DNA of 8,898 nt from Beijerinckiaceae bacterium (GTDB lineage: Bacteria; Pseudomonadota; Alphaproteobacteria; Rhizobiales; Beijerinckiaceae). The translations under genes and the position numbers were made by a program. The stretch is from positions 1-8,898 of the forward strand of contig DAIESR010000137.1 in assembly GCA_027346205.1 (NCBI GenBank). The letters are read 5' to 3'. Of this stretch, positions 1-5,479 are shown one piece after another; position 1 is the first letter of the stretch, and the number at the start of each line of letters is the position of its first letter. A model generated the notes under the pieces. It worked only from the letters and a program-made list of their open reading frames with translations. It searched no databases and was not told the DNA's origin.

Positions 1-467
1 TGGGCCTGCTGCGCGACAGCCTCTTTCGCTTTCTCGTTTTTTGCGACGACCTCTCCTTCGATGGCGACGACACGAGCTATAAATCCTTGAAGGCCGTGCT
101 CGAAGGAGGGATCGAAGGGCGGCCTGCCAATGTGCTCTTCTATGCGACATCGAACCGCCGCCATCTGCTGCCACGCGACATGATGGAGAACGAGCGCTCG
201 ACCGCTATCAATCCCAGTGAGGCGGTGGAAGAAAAGGTCTCGCTCTCAGACCGTTTCGGCCTCTGGCTCGGTTTTCACAAATGCAGCCAGGACGAATATC
301 TCGCCATGGTCTTCGGCTATGTGGAACATTTCGGGCTGGCGCTCGATCAAGCCGCCATCCAGGCCGATGCGCTCGAATGGGCGACCACACGCGGCGCGCG
401 CTCTGGCCGCACCGCCTGGCAATATATTCAAGATCTCGCGGGGCGGCTGGGCAAAGCGACCGACTGA
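1..467 (+). CDS. DUF815 family P-loop ATPase, C-terminal part (5' end outside window)
   Basis: The reading frame is open from the left edge (first full codon at 3) to the TGA at 465-467, giving 154 residues with no start inside; a TTG at 87 lies mid-domain and is not the start. What is visible is the second half of a DUF815 (AAA+-like, DnaA/IstB-related) ATPase. A hydrophobic strand ends in FCDDLSFD, a Walker-B-type motif at residues 14-21. It is followed by VLFYATSNRRHLLP (sensor-1 region) and then NPSEAVEEKVSLSDRFGLWL, a signature block of this family. The C-terminal lid region contains SQDEYLAMV. DUF815 proteins are usually close to 300 residues, so about half is missing here, including the Walker A loop. 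Their cellular role is not well established. The next gene on this strand starts about 380 bp later, so no operon partner is visible. Family assignment is firm, function unknown. Confidence 0.88.
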   Translation, partial: GLLRDSLFRFLVFCDDLSFDGDDTSYKSLKAVLEGGIEGRPANVLFYATSNRRHLLPRDMMENERSTAINPSEAVEEKVSLSDRFGLWLGFHKCSQDEYLAMVFGYVEHFGLALDQAAIQADALEWATTRGARSGRTAWQYIQDLAGRLGKATD

Positions 468-501
468 CGTTTGGTTTCCACCGTCACGAGACAAATACTT
501 G

Positions 502-550
502 GAACATGTCCTTTGTCGGAAAAGTCTATCAACTTTTCCGGGACATGCTC
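502..550. repeat. Bipartite intergenic palindrome
   Basis: An inner stem CGGAAAAGT (517-525) pairs perfectly with ACTTTTCCG (532-540) around a 6-nt loop. An outer arm GAACATGTCC (502-511) pairs with GGACATGCTC (541-550) with one mismatch, and the left side has a 5-nt bulge (512-516). The layout resembles the very common Hyphomicrobiales intergenic palindromes that begin with GAGCATG and contain a CCGGAAAAG-type core; that resemblance is from memory, not from a search. It sits 35 bp past the DUF815 stop codon and could also fold as a transcript end, although no T-run follows. Confidence 0.6.
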
Positions 551-727
551 TAGCTTTAAGCAGGTCGCACAAGACGTGACCAGAAGCCTGATCGCCGATC
601 GAGCAAAGCGCCGCCACGCATTCCAAAATGGAAATATTTAAAGCAGATGTTGCATTGCTCCACGAGCATTGACGACTCTGCCTAACGCCTTGAAAAAAAC
701 CGAGCGATGAACGCTCCGAGCCATTTC

Positions 728-739
728 CAGAATATTCTG
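728..739. promoter_or_regulatory. 12-bp perfect palindrome upstream of the PilZ-like gene, possible operator
   Basis: CAGAATATTCTG is a perfect dyad centred about 115 bp upstream of the proposed start at 848. It is AT-rich in GC-rich surroundings and lies just after a small hairpin (GAGCG/CGCTC, 702-716). A homodimeric regulator site is one reading. No flanking -35/-10 pair is convincing, and a chance palindrome is possible. Confidence 0.25.
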
Positions 740-847
740 TCAACCTTTGGCCAATATCCTCTAATCACGAATCTGCGGACCCAAAGCGTCCAACGCGACC
801 GAGGTACAGCAATGATCCGCTAGCCGACCTTGCTTATGAGAGTTCGG

Positions 848-1696
848 ATGAACAAACAATTCACGCGTCGTTATCAAATTTGGGCTCTCGCAAGAGAGGG
901 CCAGCCTGACCAGACAAAACCGGAACCGGCACCAGCACGCAAGGTCGAACCTGAACCGAAAAAGCGCAACGAAGGCTTTGGCCGCCCAGACCTGCTTTAT
1001 GCAGATCTCGGCAATCCGGCTCGGCCGTCGACAAAAATGGATGACATCGCGAGATCGACGTCGCTCTACCACTACGGGCTTCCGATCGAGGTCGAATTGC
1101 CGGGTCTGTGTACCCTGCCGAACGGCCGGTCGACAGCCTGCAAAACCAAGAAAATCAGCTCGGAATCGGTCGATTTCATCTATGAAGGCGGAATTGGCCG
1201 CAATCCGCTCAAGGCAGCCGAGGAAATGCCGACGGGCTCGACCATGCATGTCGATGTCGATCAGGTCGGCAAATTCCGTGGTTCTTTGACCTCGCAAAGC
1301 GCGGATGGCTTTCGCATCGCTGTCGATAGCGATTGCAAGGATATGCTGAGCAACAAGCTCGCGCATCTTGCAGCTGCCATCCGCAACACCAACTTCAACG
1401 AAATGCCTCAGACCGCAAAACCCAGCGTCACGAGGCTCGAGCCGGACGTCAAAAGCTGCCGCTTTACCGATCACACGGGAGCATCGCGAAAGGGCACGAT
1501 CATCAATGTGTCGCAGATCGATGCGCTGATCAAATCGCCGATTGTCCCACCCGTCGCAGCACACATCGTTTTCGGCGGCGTGCGTCATTACGCGGCGGAG
1601 GTCACACGCGCTTTCGAAATCGGATTTGCGGTCAAGTTTTGTCCCCCCATCCCCGACGAGGAATTTTCCGCCGCTATTAAATTTCTGGACGAATAG
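848..1696 (+). CDS. PilZ-like domain protein, divergent, probably two tandem beta-barrel domains
   Basis: The gene encodes 282 residues from ATG 848, chosen because GAGAG at 838-842 lies 5 nt upstream; an in-frame ATG at 836 is the alternative. The N-terminus is basic and rich in Lys/Pro/Glu (about residues 15-45) and looks disordered. Two similar segments follow, about residues 70-180 and 195-282. Each has a small-residue-rich strand, an 'IS/VS' turn (KISSESVDF in the first, INVSQIDALI in the second), then alternating hydrophobic strands ending in GFRIAVD and GFAVKF. This pattern is like PilZ domains of alphaproteobacteria. The c-di-GMP-binding RxxxR and D/NxSxxG motifs of canonical PilZ proteins are not recognisable, so ligand binding is doubtful. 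There is no signal peptide or membrane segment. It converges on dusA, with 72 bp between the stop codons. PilZ is my best guess; otherwise it is a conserved hypothetical protein. Confidence 0.55.
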   Translation: MNKQFTRRYQIWALAREGQPDQTKPEPAPARKVEPEPKKRNEGFGRPDLLYADLGNPARPSTKMDDIARSTSLYHYGLPIEVELPGLCTLPNGRSTACKTKKISSESVDFIYEGGIGRNPLKAAEEMPTGSTMHVDVDQVGKFRGSLTSQSADGFRIAVDSDCKDMLSNKLAHLAAAIRNTNFNEMPQTAKPSVTRLEPDVKSCRFTDHTGASRKGTIINVSQIDALIKSPIVPPVAAHIVFGGVRHYAAEVTRAFEIGFAVKFCPPIPDEEFSAAIKFLDE

Positions 1697-1716
1697 GTTC
1701 GCAGAGCGACATCCGG

Positions 1717-1750
1717 GAGGAGGAGCGACATCGTCGCCGATGGCCTCCTC
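1717..1750. terminator. Hairpin between convergent PilZ-like gene and dusA
   Basis: The arms GAGGAGG (1717-1723) and CCTCCTC (1744-1750) are complementary. Inside them GCGAC (1725-1729) pairs with GTCGC (1733-1737) around a 3-nt loop, leaving a small internal bulge. The hairpin fills most of the 72-bp gap between the two stop codons, where a bidirectional terminator is expected. There is no T-tract on either strand, so intrinsic termination would be weak. Confidence 0.35.
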
Positions 1751-1768
1751 TCGCAGAGCTTATGCGCG

Positions 1769-2773
1769 TTACGCCGCCGCAGCGTCGGCGCTTACCTCCG
1801 CTTGCCGCACAAAGCCCAACGCCGCCCGCAAGACTTGCGCATTGGCGCCGGGCTTGACCGCCTCTGTCGCAAGATGACGGCGGAAGGCGCGCGCGCCCTT
1901 GAGACCGTTGAACAGCCCCAATAGATGGCGCGTCATCGCACCAAGCGGCACGCCCTCCCCGAGCCGCGCCTCGACATAGGGAATGAAGGCTTCAATCGCT
2001 TCGACGCGGTTTCCGCATGGGGGCTCGTCGCCGAAGAAAAGCCTGTCGACGGAGAGCAGCAGGGCCGGGTCTTGATAGGCGGCGCGCCCGACCATGATGC
2101 CGTCGACGCCATTCATCTCCGCCTGCATTTGCATGAGACTCACAAGCCCGCCATTGAGCATGACGGGCAGCGCCGGATAGTGCTGCTTCAAGGCCCGCAC
2201 CAACGGATAATCGAGTGGCGGCACATCGCGGTTCTCGCGCGGCGACAGGCCTTTCAACCAAGCCTTTCTGGCATGCACGATGAGCGCATCGGCGCCGGCC
2301 GCCACGACACATTCGGCAAAGCGGAAGAGCGCTTCTTGCGGGTCCTGATCATCGACGCCGATCCGGCATTTGACGGTCACCGGAATTGTGACGCGCGCCT
2401 TCATCGCCGCGACGCAATCGGCGACCAGCTCGGGCTCGCGCATCAGGCACGCACCGAAGGCGCCACTCTGCACCCGCTCCGACGGGCAACCGATGTTGAG
2501 ATTGATCTCGTCATAGCCGAAATCGGCGGCGATCGCCGCCGCTTGGGCCAGCTCTTGAGGCTCGCTGCCGCCAAGCTGCACGGCGACTGGATGCTCCGCC
2601 GCATCAAAACCCAGAAGCCTGTTCCGTGCGCCATTGAGCACGGCCGGGCTCGTCAGCATTTCCGTATAGAGCCGGGCGCGGCGCGACAGCAGGCGATGGA
2701 AAAAGCGGCAATGCCGATCGGTCCAATCCATCATAGGCGCTATGGCGAATGTAAGCTCTTGTTGCAAACTCAT
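1769..2773 (-). CDS. dusA: tRNA-dihydrouridine synthase A
   Basis: This 334-residue FMN-dependent TIM-barrel enzyme reduces specific uridines in the D-loop of tRNAs to dihydrouridine using NADPH; DusA typically acts at U20/U20a. The N-terminus carries the FMN-site motif IAPMMDWTDRHCR (residues 11-23). INLNIGCPSERVQSGAFGAC (90-109) contains the catalytic Cys96 of the GCPS motif. TVKCRIGVDD (133-142), the DusA-specific VHARKAWLKGLSPRENR (166-182), NGG (207-209) and GIMVGRAAY (225-233) complete the phosphate-binding face. Length and motif order are those of a full DusA. The start at 2773 is the only ATG that leaves the first barrel strand intact; its ribosome binding site is weak. The 3' end converges on the PilZ-like gene, and the upstream gap of about 300 bp separates it from the alanine-racemase-like gene on the same strand, so co-transcription is uncertain. 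Confidence 0.96.
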   Translation of the reverse strand: MSLQQELTFAIAPMMDWTDRHCRFFHRLLSRRARLYTEMLTSPAVLNGARNRLLGFDAAEHPVAVQLGGSEPQELAQAAAIAADFGYDEINLNIGCPSERVQSGAFGACLMREPELVADCVAAMKARVTIPVTVKCRIGVDDQDPQEALFRFAECVVAAGADALIVHARKAWLKGLSPRENRDVPPLDYPLVRALKQHYPALPVMLNGGLVSLMQMQAEMNGVDGIMVGRAAYQDPALLLSVDRLFFGDEPPCGNRVEAIEAFIPYVEARLGEGVPLGAMTRHLLGLFNGLKGARAFRRHLATEAVKPGANAQVLRAALGFVRQAEVSADAAAA

Positions 2774-2906
2774 TTTGAAGTCGTCTCAGGCGTAGGCCTC
2801 ATCGTCAAGGCGGCATTTTATGCGATGAAGCAAGCGCATTCGGCCACGCATCGCACCACCGTGTCGGGCCAGCACATTCATGGCGAAAATCAATCGCGGA
2901 CGCGCA

Positions 2907-2920
2907 ATGTGCTGGAGCGG
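2907..2920. repeat. 14-bp direct repeat, copy 1 (matches tRNA-Gly 3' end region)
   Basis: ATGTGCTGGAGCGG here is identical to 4397-4410, where the last 8 bases are the end of tRNA-Gly(CCC) on the minus strand. With one mismatch allowed on each side the similarity extends to about 20 bp. The two copies bracket the alanine-racemase-like gene. An att-like scar is conceivable, but the match is short enough to occur by chance. Confidence 0.35.
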
Positions 2921-3004
2921 TCGGCTTCCAACCAAAAACCGACCCGAGCCATCCCACTCCACGCAGGGTTGTCCGGGGAAAGTTGAAGTAAGGAGATAGA
3001 CGAT

Positions 3005-3051
3005 CCCTCGTCCTTCGAGACGCGCCTTTCAGGCGCTCCTCAGGATGAGGG
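3005..3051. repeat. REP-like 47-bp palindrome in the dusA/alr gap
   Basis: The outer arms CCCTCGTCCT (3005-3014) and AGGATGAGGG (3042-3051) pair with one G-T wobble. The inner arms GCGCCT (3022-3027) and AGGCGC (3031-3036) pair around a 3-nt loop. The arrangement of a 'CCTCATCCTGAGGAG' side and a 'TCTCGAAGGACGAGG' side is a frequent intergenic palindrome in alphaproteobacterial genomes (recalled, not searched). It lies 31 bp beyond the stop codon of the alr-like gene and could serve as its transcript end. The open frame running through it on the minus strand is the usual spurious translation of this repeat. The rest of the gap (2774-3004) shows nothing recognisable apart from the short direct repeat. 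Confidence 0.75.
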
Positions 3052-3081
3052 CGAGACCCTAGAGGATGTTTCACCACGACT

Positions 3082-4212
3082 TCACAGCTTCTGATAGCGG
3101 CGATGGCAGCGTTGTCCCAGTCCCGTCAAAGCCTCATAACCACTGATCCCGGCCGCTGCGGCGAAATCATCGATCGTAATGGTCGGCCCAATCAGTTCGA
3201 CGATATCGCCGCGCTCGACATAGCCGGAATCGCTGGTATCGACCGCGACGAGATCCATGCCGACGCTGCCGATATAGGGACAGCGTTTGCCCTGAGAAAT
3301 CACAAAACCGCCTGCGCCATTTTTGGTCTTGGTGAGACTTTGCGGAATGCCATCACCAAAACCGGCGCTGATCGTGCAGATGCGCCGTGGTCCGCGCGCC
3401 ACCCAGCTTTGATCCTCACCGACGCGTTCACCCGGTTCGAGGATACGCACCTGAATGACTTGTGATTCGAGCCGCACCACCGGCTTCATCGGATTCGGCC
3501 GCCCCGGCACCGGATTGCCGCCATAAAGCGCATAGCCCGGACGCACCAGGTCGTAAAGCGGATTGGCTTCGAGGAAGATCGCTCCCGAATGCGCGATGGA
3601 GGCCGGCACATGCGCATATTTGGTCGTCCGCATCGCCTCGAAAAGCTCGATCTGCTTTGTGATCACCGCCTCGTGTTTGACGCGCGCGAGCTGTGTCATG
3701 ATCAGCCGCACATCGAAAAGATGCGACAGGTGGCTGCCATGTTCGAGATCATAGGGTTTGAGGCCGAGCTGGTGGAGGCCGGTCTCCAGGCGGAACGCGG
3801 CGGGCAGCAGCCCGCCCTCTGGCGTGCGCCGCTTCGACACAGCGCAATATTGCCCGAAATCCTCGATCTCCGGCACGGAGCACAGCACGGGGATAAGGTT
3901 GAAATCGGCATAAAGCGGTGCGGTGTTGGGCCGCATCCCGTTCAAGACATAAATAGTGGCGAGCGGCGCGATGGCGCGCGTGGCGCGGCCCTCGAAAGCA
4001 TGGGCCACGAAGAAGGTCTTGCAACCGGCCTCATACAGCGCTTTGACGACTGGATTCAGGCCCAGCCCATAGGCGTCGGCCTTGACGACGGCGCCGCATT
4101 CCGCTTCGCCGCAGACCATCCGCAAGGTCTGCCAATTGGCGACGATCGCTTCGAGATCAACGGTAAGGATCGTTCCGGCTTCACTCGGGGAGATCTCTGT
4201 GCGGACGTCCAT
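3082..4212 (-). CDS. Alanine-racemase-fold PLP protein with degenerate active site
   Basis: The 376-residue protein has the full fold-type III alanine racemase layout: an N-terminal TIM barrel (about 15-240) and a C-terminal beta domain. The PLP lysine motif AVVKADAYGLG is intact (Lys44), as are LVRPGYALYG with the pyridine-contacting Arg224, and GMD (318-320). Canonical Alr interconverts L- and D-alanine for peptidoglycan. Several catalytic positions are changed here. The VGYG tyrosine, the second catalytic base (Tyr265 in the Geobacillus enzyme), is Glu266 in RVGEDQSW. The carboxylate-binding Arg of DTGMNRLG is Gln148 in ETGLHQLG. The Lys before that motif is Arg141, the SHLA histidine is Gln175 and the ANS asparagine is His208. 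It is not next to dnaB/radA, a common location for alr. I infer a paralog with altered or lost racemase activity; a housekeeping alr would then lie elsewhere. The start at 4212 fits the family N-terminus; its RBS is weak. Confidence 0.85.
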   Translation of the reverse strand: MDVRTEISPSEAGTILTVDLEAIVANWQTLRMVCGEAECGAVVKADAYGLGLNPVVKALYEAGCKTFFVAHAFEGRATRAIAPLATIYVLNGMRPNTAPLYADFNLIPVLCSVPEIEDFGQYCAVSKRRTPEGGLLPAAFRLETGLHQLGLKPYDLEHGSHLSHLFDVRLIMTQLARVKHEAVITKQIELFEAMRTTKYAHVPASIAHSGAIFLEANPLYDLVRPGYALYGGNPVPGRPNPMKPVVRLESQVIQVRILEPGERVGEDQSWVARGPRRICTISAGFGDGIPQSLTKTKNGAGGFVISQGKRCPYIGSVGMDLVAVDTSDSGYVERGDIVELIGPTITIDDFAAAAGISGYEALTGLGQRCHRRYQKL

Positions 4213-4396
4213 TCTGTCAACTGCTTCAAATCTTTCGACGCGGTACGATTGCGGTAGAGCAAAAACTCTGCCGCCGTTATGCGGCTAAGTTGAAACAGGG
4301 CTGCTCCATCTGCCAGACTGAGCAAACGAGGACGAAGACGACGAGACGGAAGATCGATACGAGGCCTTGAAGGCGAAAAACATTCGCGAACAAGCT

Positions 4397-4410
4397 ATGT
4401 GCTGGAGCGG
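4397..4410. repeat. 14-bp direct repeat, copy 2 (overlaps tRNA-Gly 3' end)
   Basis: This is the second copy of ATGTGCTGGAGCGG, also at 2907-2920. Positions 4403-4410 are the CCA, the discriminator base and the first acceptor-stem bases of tRNA-Gly(CCC). The tRNA remains intact whichever copy is considered the original. Confidence 0.35.
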
Positions 4411-4476
4411 GCGAAGGGAATCGAACCCTCGTATGCAGCTTGGGAAGCTGCCGTTCTACCATTGAACTACGCCCGC
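4403..4476 (-). tRNA. tRNA-Gly(CCC)
   Basis: The 74-nt gene read on the minus strand folds as a complete cloverleaf. The acceptor stem is GCGGGCG/CGCCCGC (4470-4476 with 4407-4413) and the D arm is GTTC-AATGGTA-GAAC. The anticodon arm is GCAGC-TTCCCAA-GCTGC with anticodon CCC at 4442-4444, followed by a 4-nt variable loop and the T arm GAGGG-TTCGATT-CCCTT. The discriminator is T, typical of bacterial glycine tRNAs, and the 3' CCA is genome-encoded (4403-4405). It decodes GGG. It is transcribed in the same direction as the alr-like gene, about 190 bp upstream of it; nothing recognisable lies between them. Confidence 0.97.
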
Positions 4477-4565
4477 GAGCCGCGCTAGGACAACCGACGA
4501 AACAGAGAGATATCGGCTCGCCCGTCGCTGTATGATTTGCACTCTAGCCCGGTCGCAGCGGCGTT

Positions 4566-4891
4566 TCAACGCCTGACTGAGGTCGATCGAACGCGAACAT
4601 GGTCCGCGCGAACGTCAGGCAGCTCCGCCGCACCGCGGATCACACTTTTGAAGAAAGTGCCGAAGACCCGCGTATCGGGATGAAAACACCCGTTGGCATG
4701 CTCTAATTGTTTGATGAAGAGCCGATCCCGATCACATGGATCGGCTCTAGTACTTCATCCAACATGACCGTACCGAAACGGCTGCACCGCGCATCATCAT
4801 CATCAAGCCGCAGAAGATGTTCGCGATAGGCCACGACACCGGAAGGCCAAAGCCGCCGGATGCGGGCACCTTCATGGAGGGGCATCTTCAT
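4566..4891 (-). pseudogene. Broken GNAT-family N-acetyltransferase, split by a palindromic insert
   Basis: Two pieces of one protein are visible in different frames. From the ATG at 4891, the first piece reads through IRRLWPSGVVAYREHLLRLD and then SRFGTVMLDEVL. This resembles the N-terminus of a GNAT subgroup common in alphaproteobacteria (consensus like RLW..D..AYR.HLLRLD...R..RFG). The frame then enters a hairpin (4719-4747) and stops at 4703. Beyond the hairpin, in another minus-strand frame from 4688, the protein resumes as FHPDTRVFGTFFKSVIRGAAEL, which fits the next family block (..D.V.G.F.DGVLRGAAEL). It then becomes unrelated and stops at 4566. The acetyl-CoA binding half (Q/RxxGxG/A) is missing. 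The break therefore combines an insertion of roughly 40 bp, a frameshift and a lost 3' end. The GNAT assignment is from remembered family consensus. Confidence 0.6.
4713..4757. repeat. Palindromic element interrupting the GNAT remnant
   Basis: The perfect 10-bp arms GAGCCGATCC (4719-4728) and GGATCGGCTC (4738-4747) surround a 9-nt loop. An outer pair GATGAAG (4713-4719) and CTTCATC (4753-4759) is offset by 5 bases on the right. A further TAGAGCATG on the minus strand (4696-4704) matches a word seen at other gap sites in this window. The position inside a GNAT coding region suggests a small mobile palindrome, though the exact insertion ends are not visible. Confidence 0.55.
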
Positions 4892-5221
4892 CGAGAGCCG
4901 CGAGTGACATTCTGGCTTCCTCGGATGCAACCTTATGTTGAAAACCATTCCAGCATTTTATTGTGCGTCGCAACAATATTTTCAAGGCCCCGGCGCTCTG
5001 GGCTCGATCGCGCCTACGGATTGCCCGCCGGCAGGCGTCGCCACAGGATCAGATGCTGAAAATTTTAGCTGATCAATCGGACACCCAAAGCTTATCCGTC
5101 TTCGACTGCTGGCTGGCCGTACATGATGGCCGGTATTTCATCCAGGCACTGCCCATCACAAAAGCTCTGCACGCCGATCAGCTCCCAACCGACACGCGAT
5201 GGTTGCTTTTTCAAAAGAGTG

Positions 5222-5260
5222 TGGGAATATCTCATATGAATACATGAATGCATTTTGTGC
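5222..5260 (+). promoter_or_regulatory. AT-rich island with short repeats upstream of the YeeE gene, possible promoter/operator
   Basis: Within GC-rich DNA this segment contains CATATG (5233-5238), the 8-bp near-tandem pair ATGAATAC/ATGAATGC (5236-5251) and the palindrome AATGCATT (5247-5254). TTGCTT (5203-5208) and GAATAT (5225-5230), 16 bp apart, could form a weak sigma-70 promoter. It lies about 225 bp upstream of the transporter start, so a long leader would be required. I did not find a matching ATTC-N8-GAAT site of the SqrR/BigR type. Confidence 0.2.
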
Positions 5261-5467
5261 CTCGTTTCGGAACTGCATATTTTGGAGCCAAGCAGCTCGC
5301 CGGCCCGATGCCCGATCACAAGGGCACGCGACGAGATTCCGGCAACGAGACGATCGCGACATGCGCCTCCGCATCGTCGCACGAGCTTCTCAAGGCATGA
5401 CAGAAGATCATGCCGTTGAAGGGACACGGCCAAACGTTGTTGCGGCCGTAATTAAGAGAAACGCACC

Positions 5468-5474
5468 GGGAGGA
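5468..5474 (+). promoter_or_regulatory. Strong ribosome binding site of the YeeE gene
   Basis: GGGAGGA ends 5 nt before the ATG at 5480 and is close to the ideal anti-16S match. It fixes the start codon. Confidence 0.85.
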
Positions 5475-5479
5475 TTTTA

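Larger units (their letters stand above)
4892..5479. other. 588-bp region with no recognisable gene
   Basis: Short open frames exist on both strands (for example 4963-5247 on + and 5092-5433 on -), but none has a family motif, a good RBS or a codon pattern like the neighbouring genes. An AT-rich island at about 5222-5260 stands out. Together with the adjacent GNAT remnant this looks like a decaying or untranslated stretch leading to the transporter gene, whose promoter must lie here. Confidence 0.55.

Noticed and set aside
761..1588. 275-codon open frame on - opposite the PilZ-like gene
   Set aside because: Considered because the PilZ call is weak, but its Arg/Asp/Cys-rich composition looks antisense. 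The plus frame has alternating hydrophobic strands, an RBS and a stop near the convergent gap.
1769..2773. Prophage or island integrated at dusA
   Set aside because: dusA is a known integration target, but the gene is full length and no integrase or second dusA fragment is near.
1925..2986. Long open frame on + opposite dusA
   Set aside because: It is the antisense shadow of the dusA codons. Its His/Arg-rich composition has no family motif, while the minus strand encodes a complete DusA.
2805..3077. 90-codon open frame on - between dusA and alr
   Set aside because: Its N-terminal part (HPEERLKGASRRTRD) is the usual spurious translation of the REP-like palindrome at 3005-3051.
4963..5247. 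94-codon open frame on + in the gap before the YeeE gene
   Set aside because: No good RBS, no family resemblance and poor codon pattern; it could be a remnant but I cannot support a gene.
5222..5260. SqrR/BigR-type operator
   Set aside because: The expected inverted pair ATTC-N8-GAAT was not found; only same-direction GAAT repeats are present.
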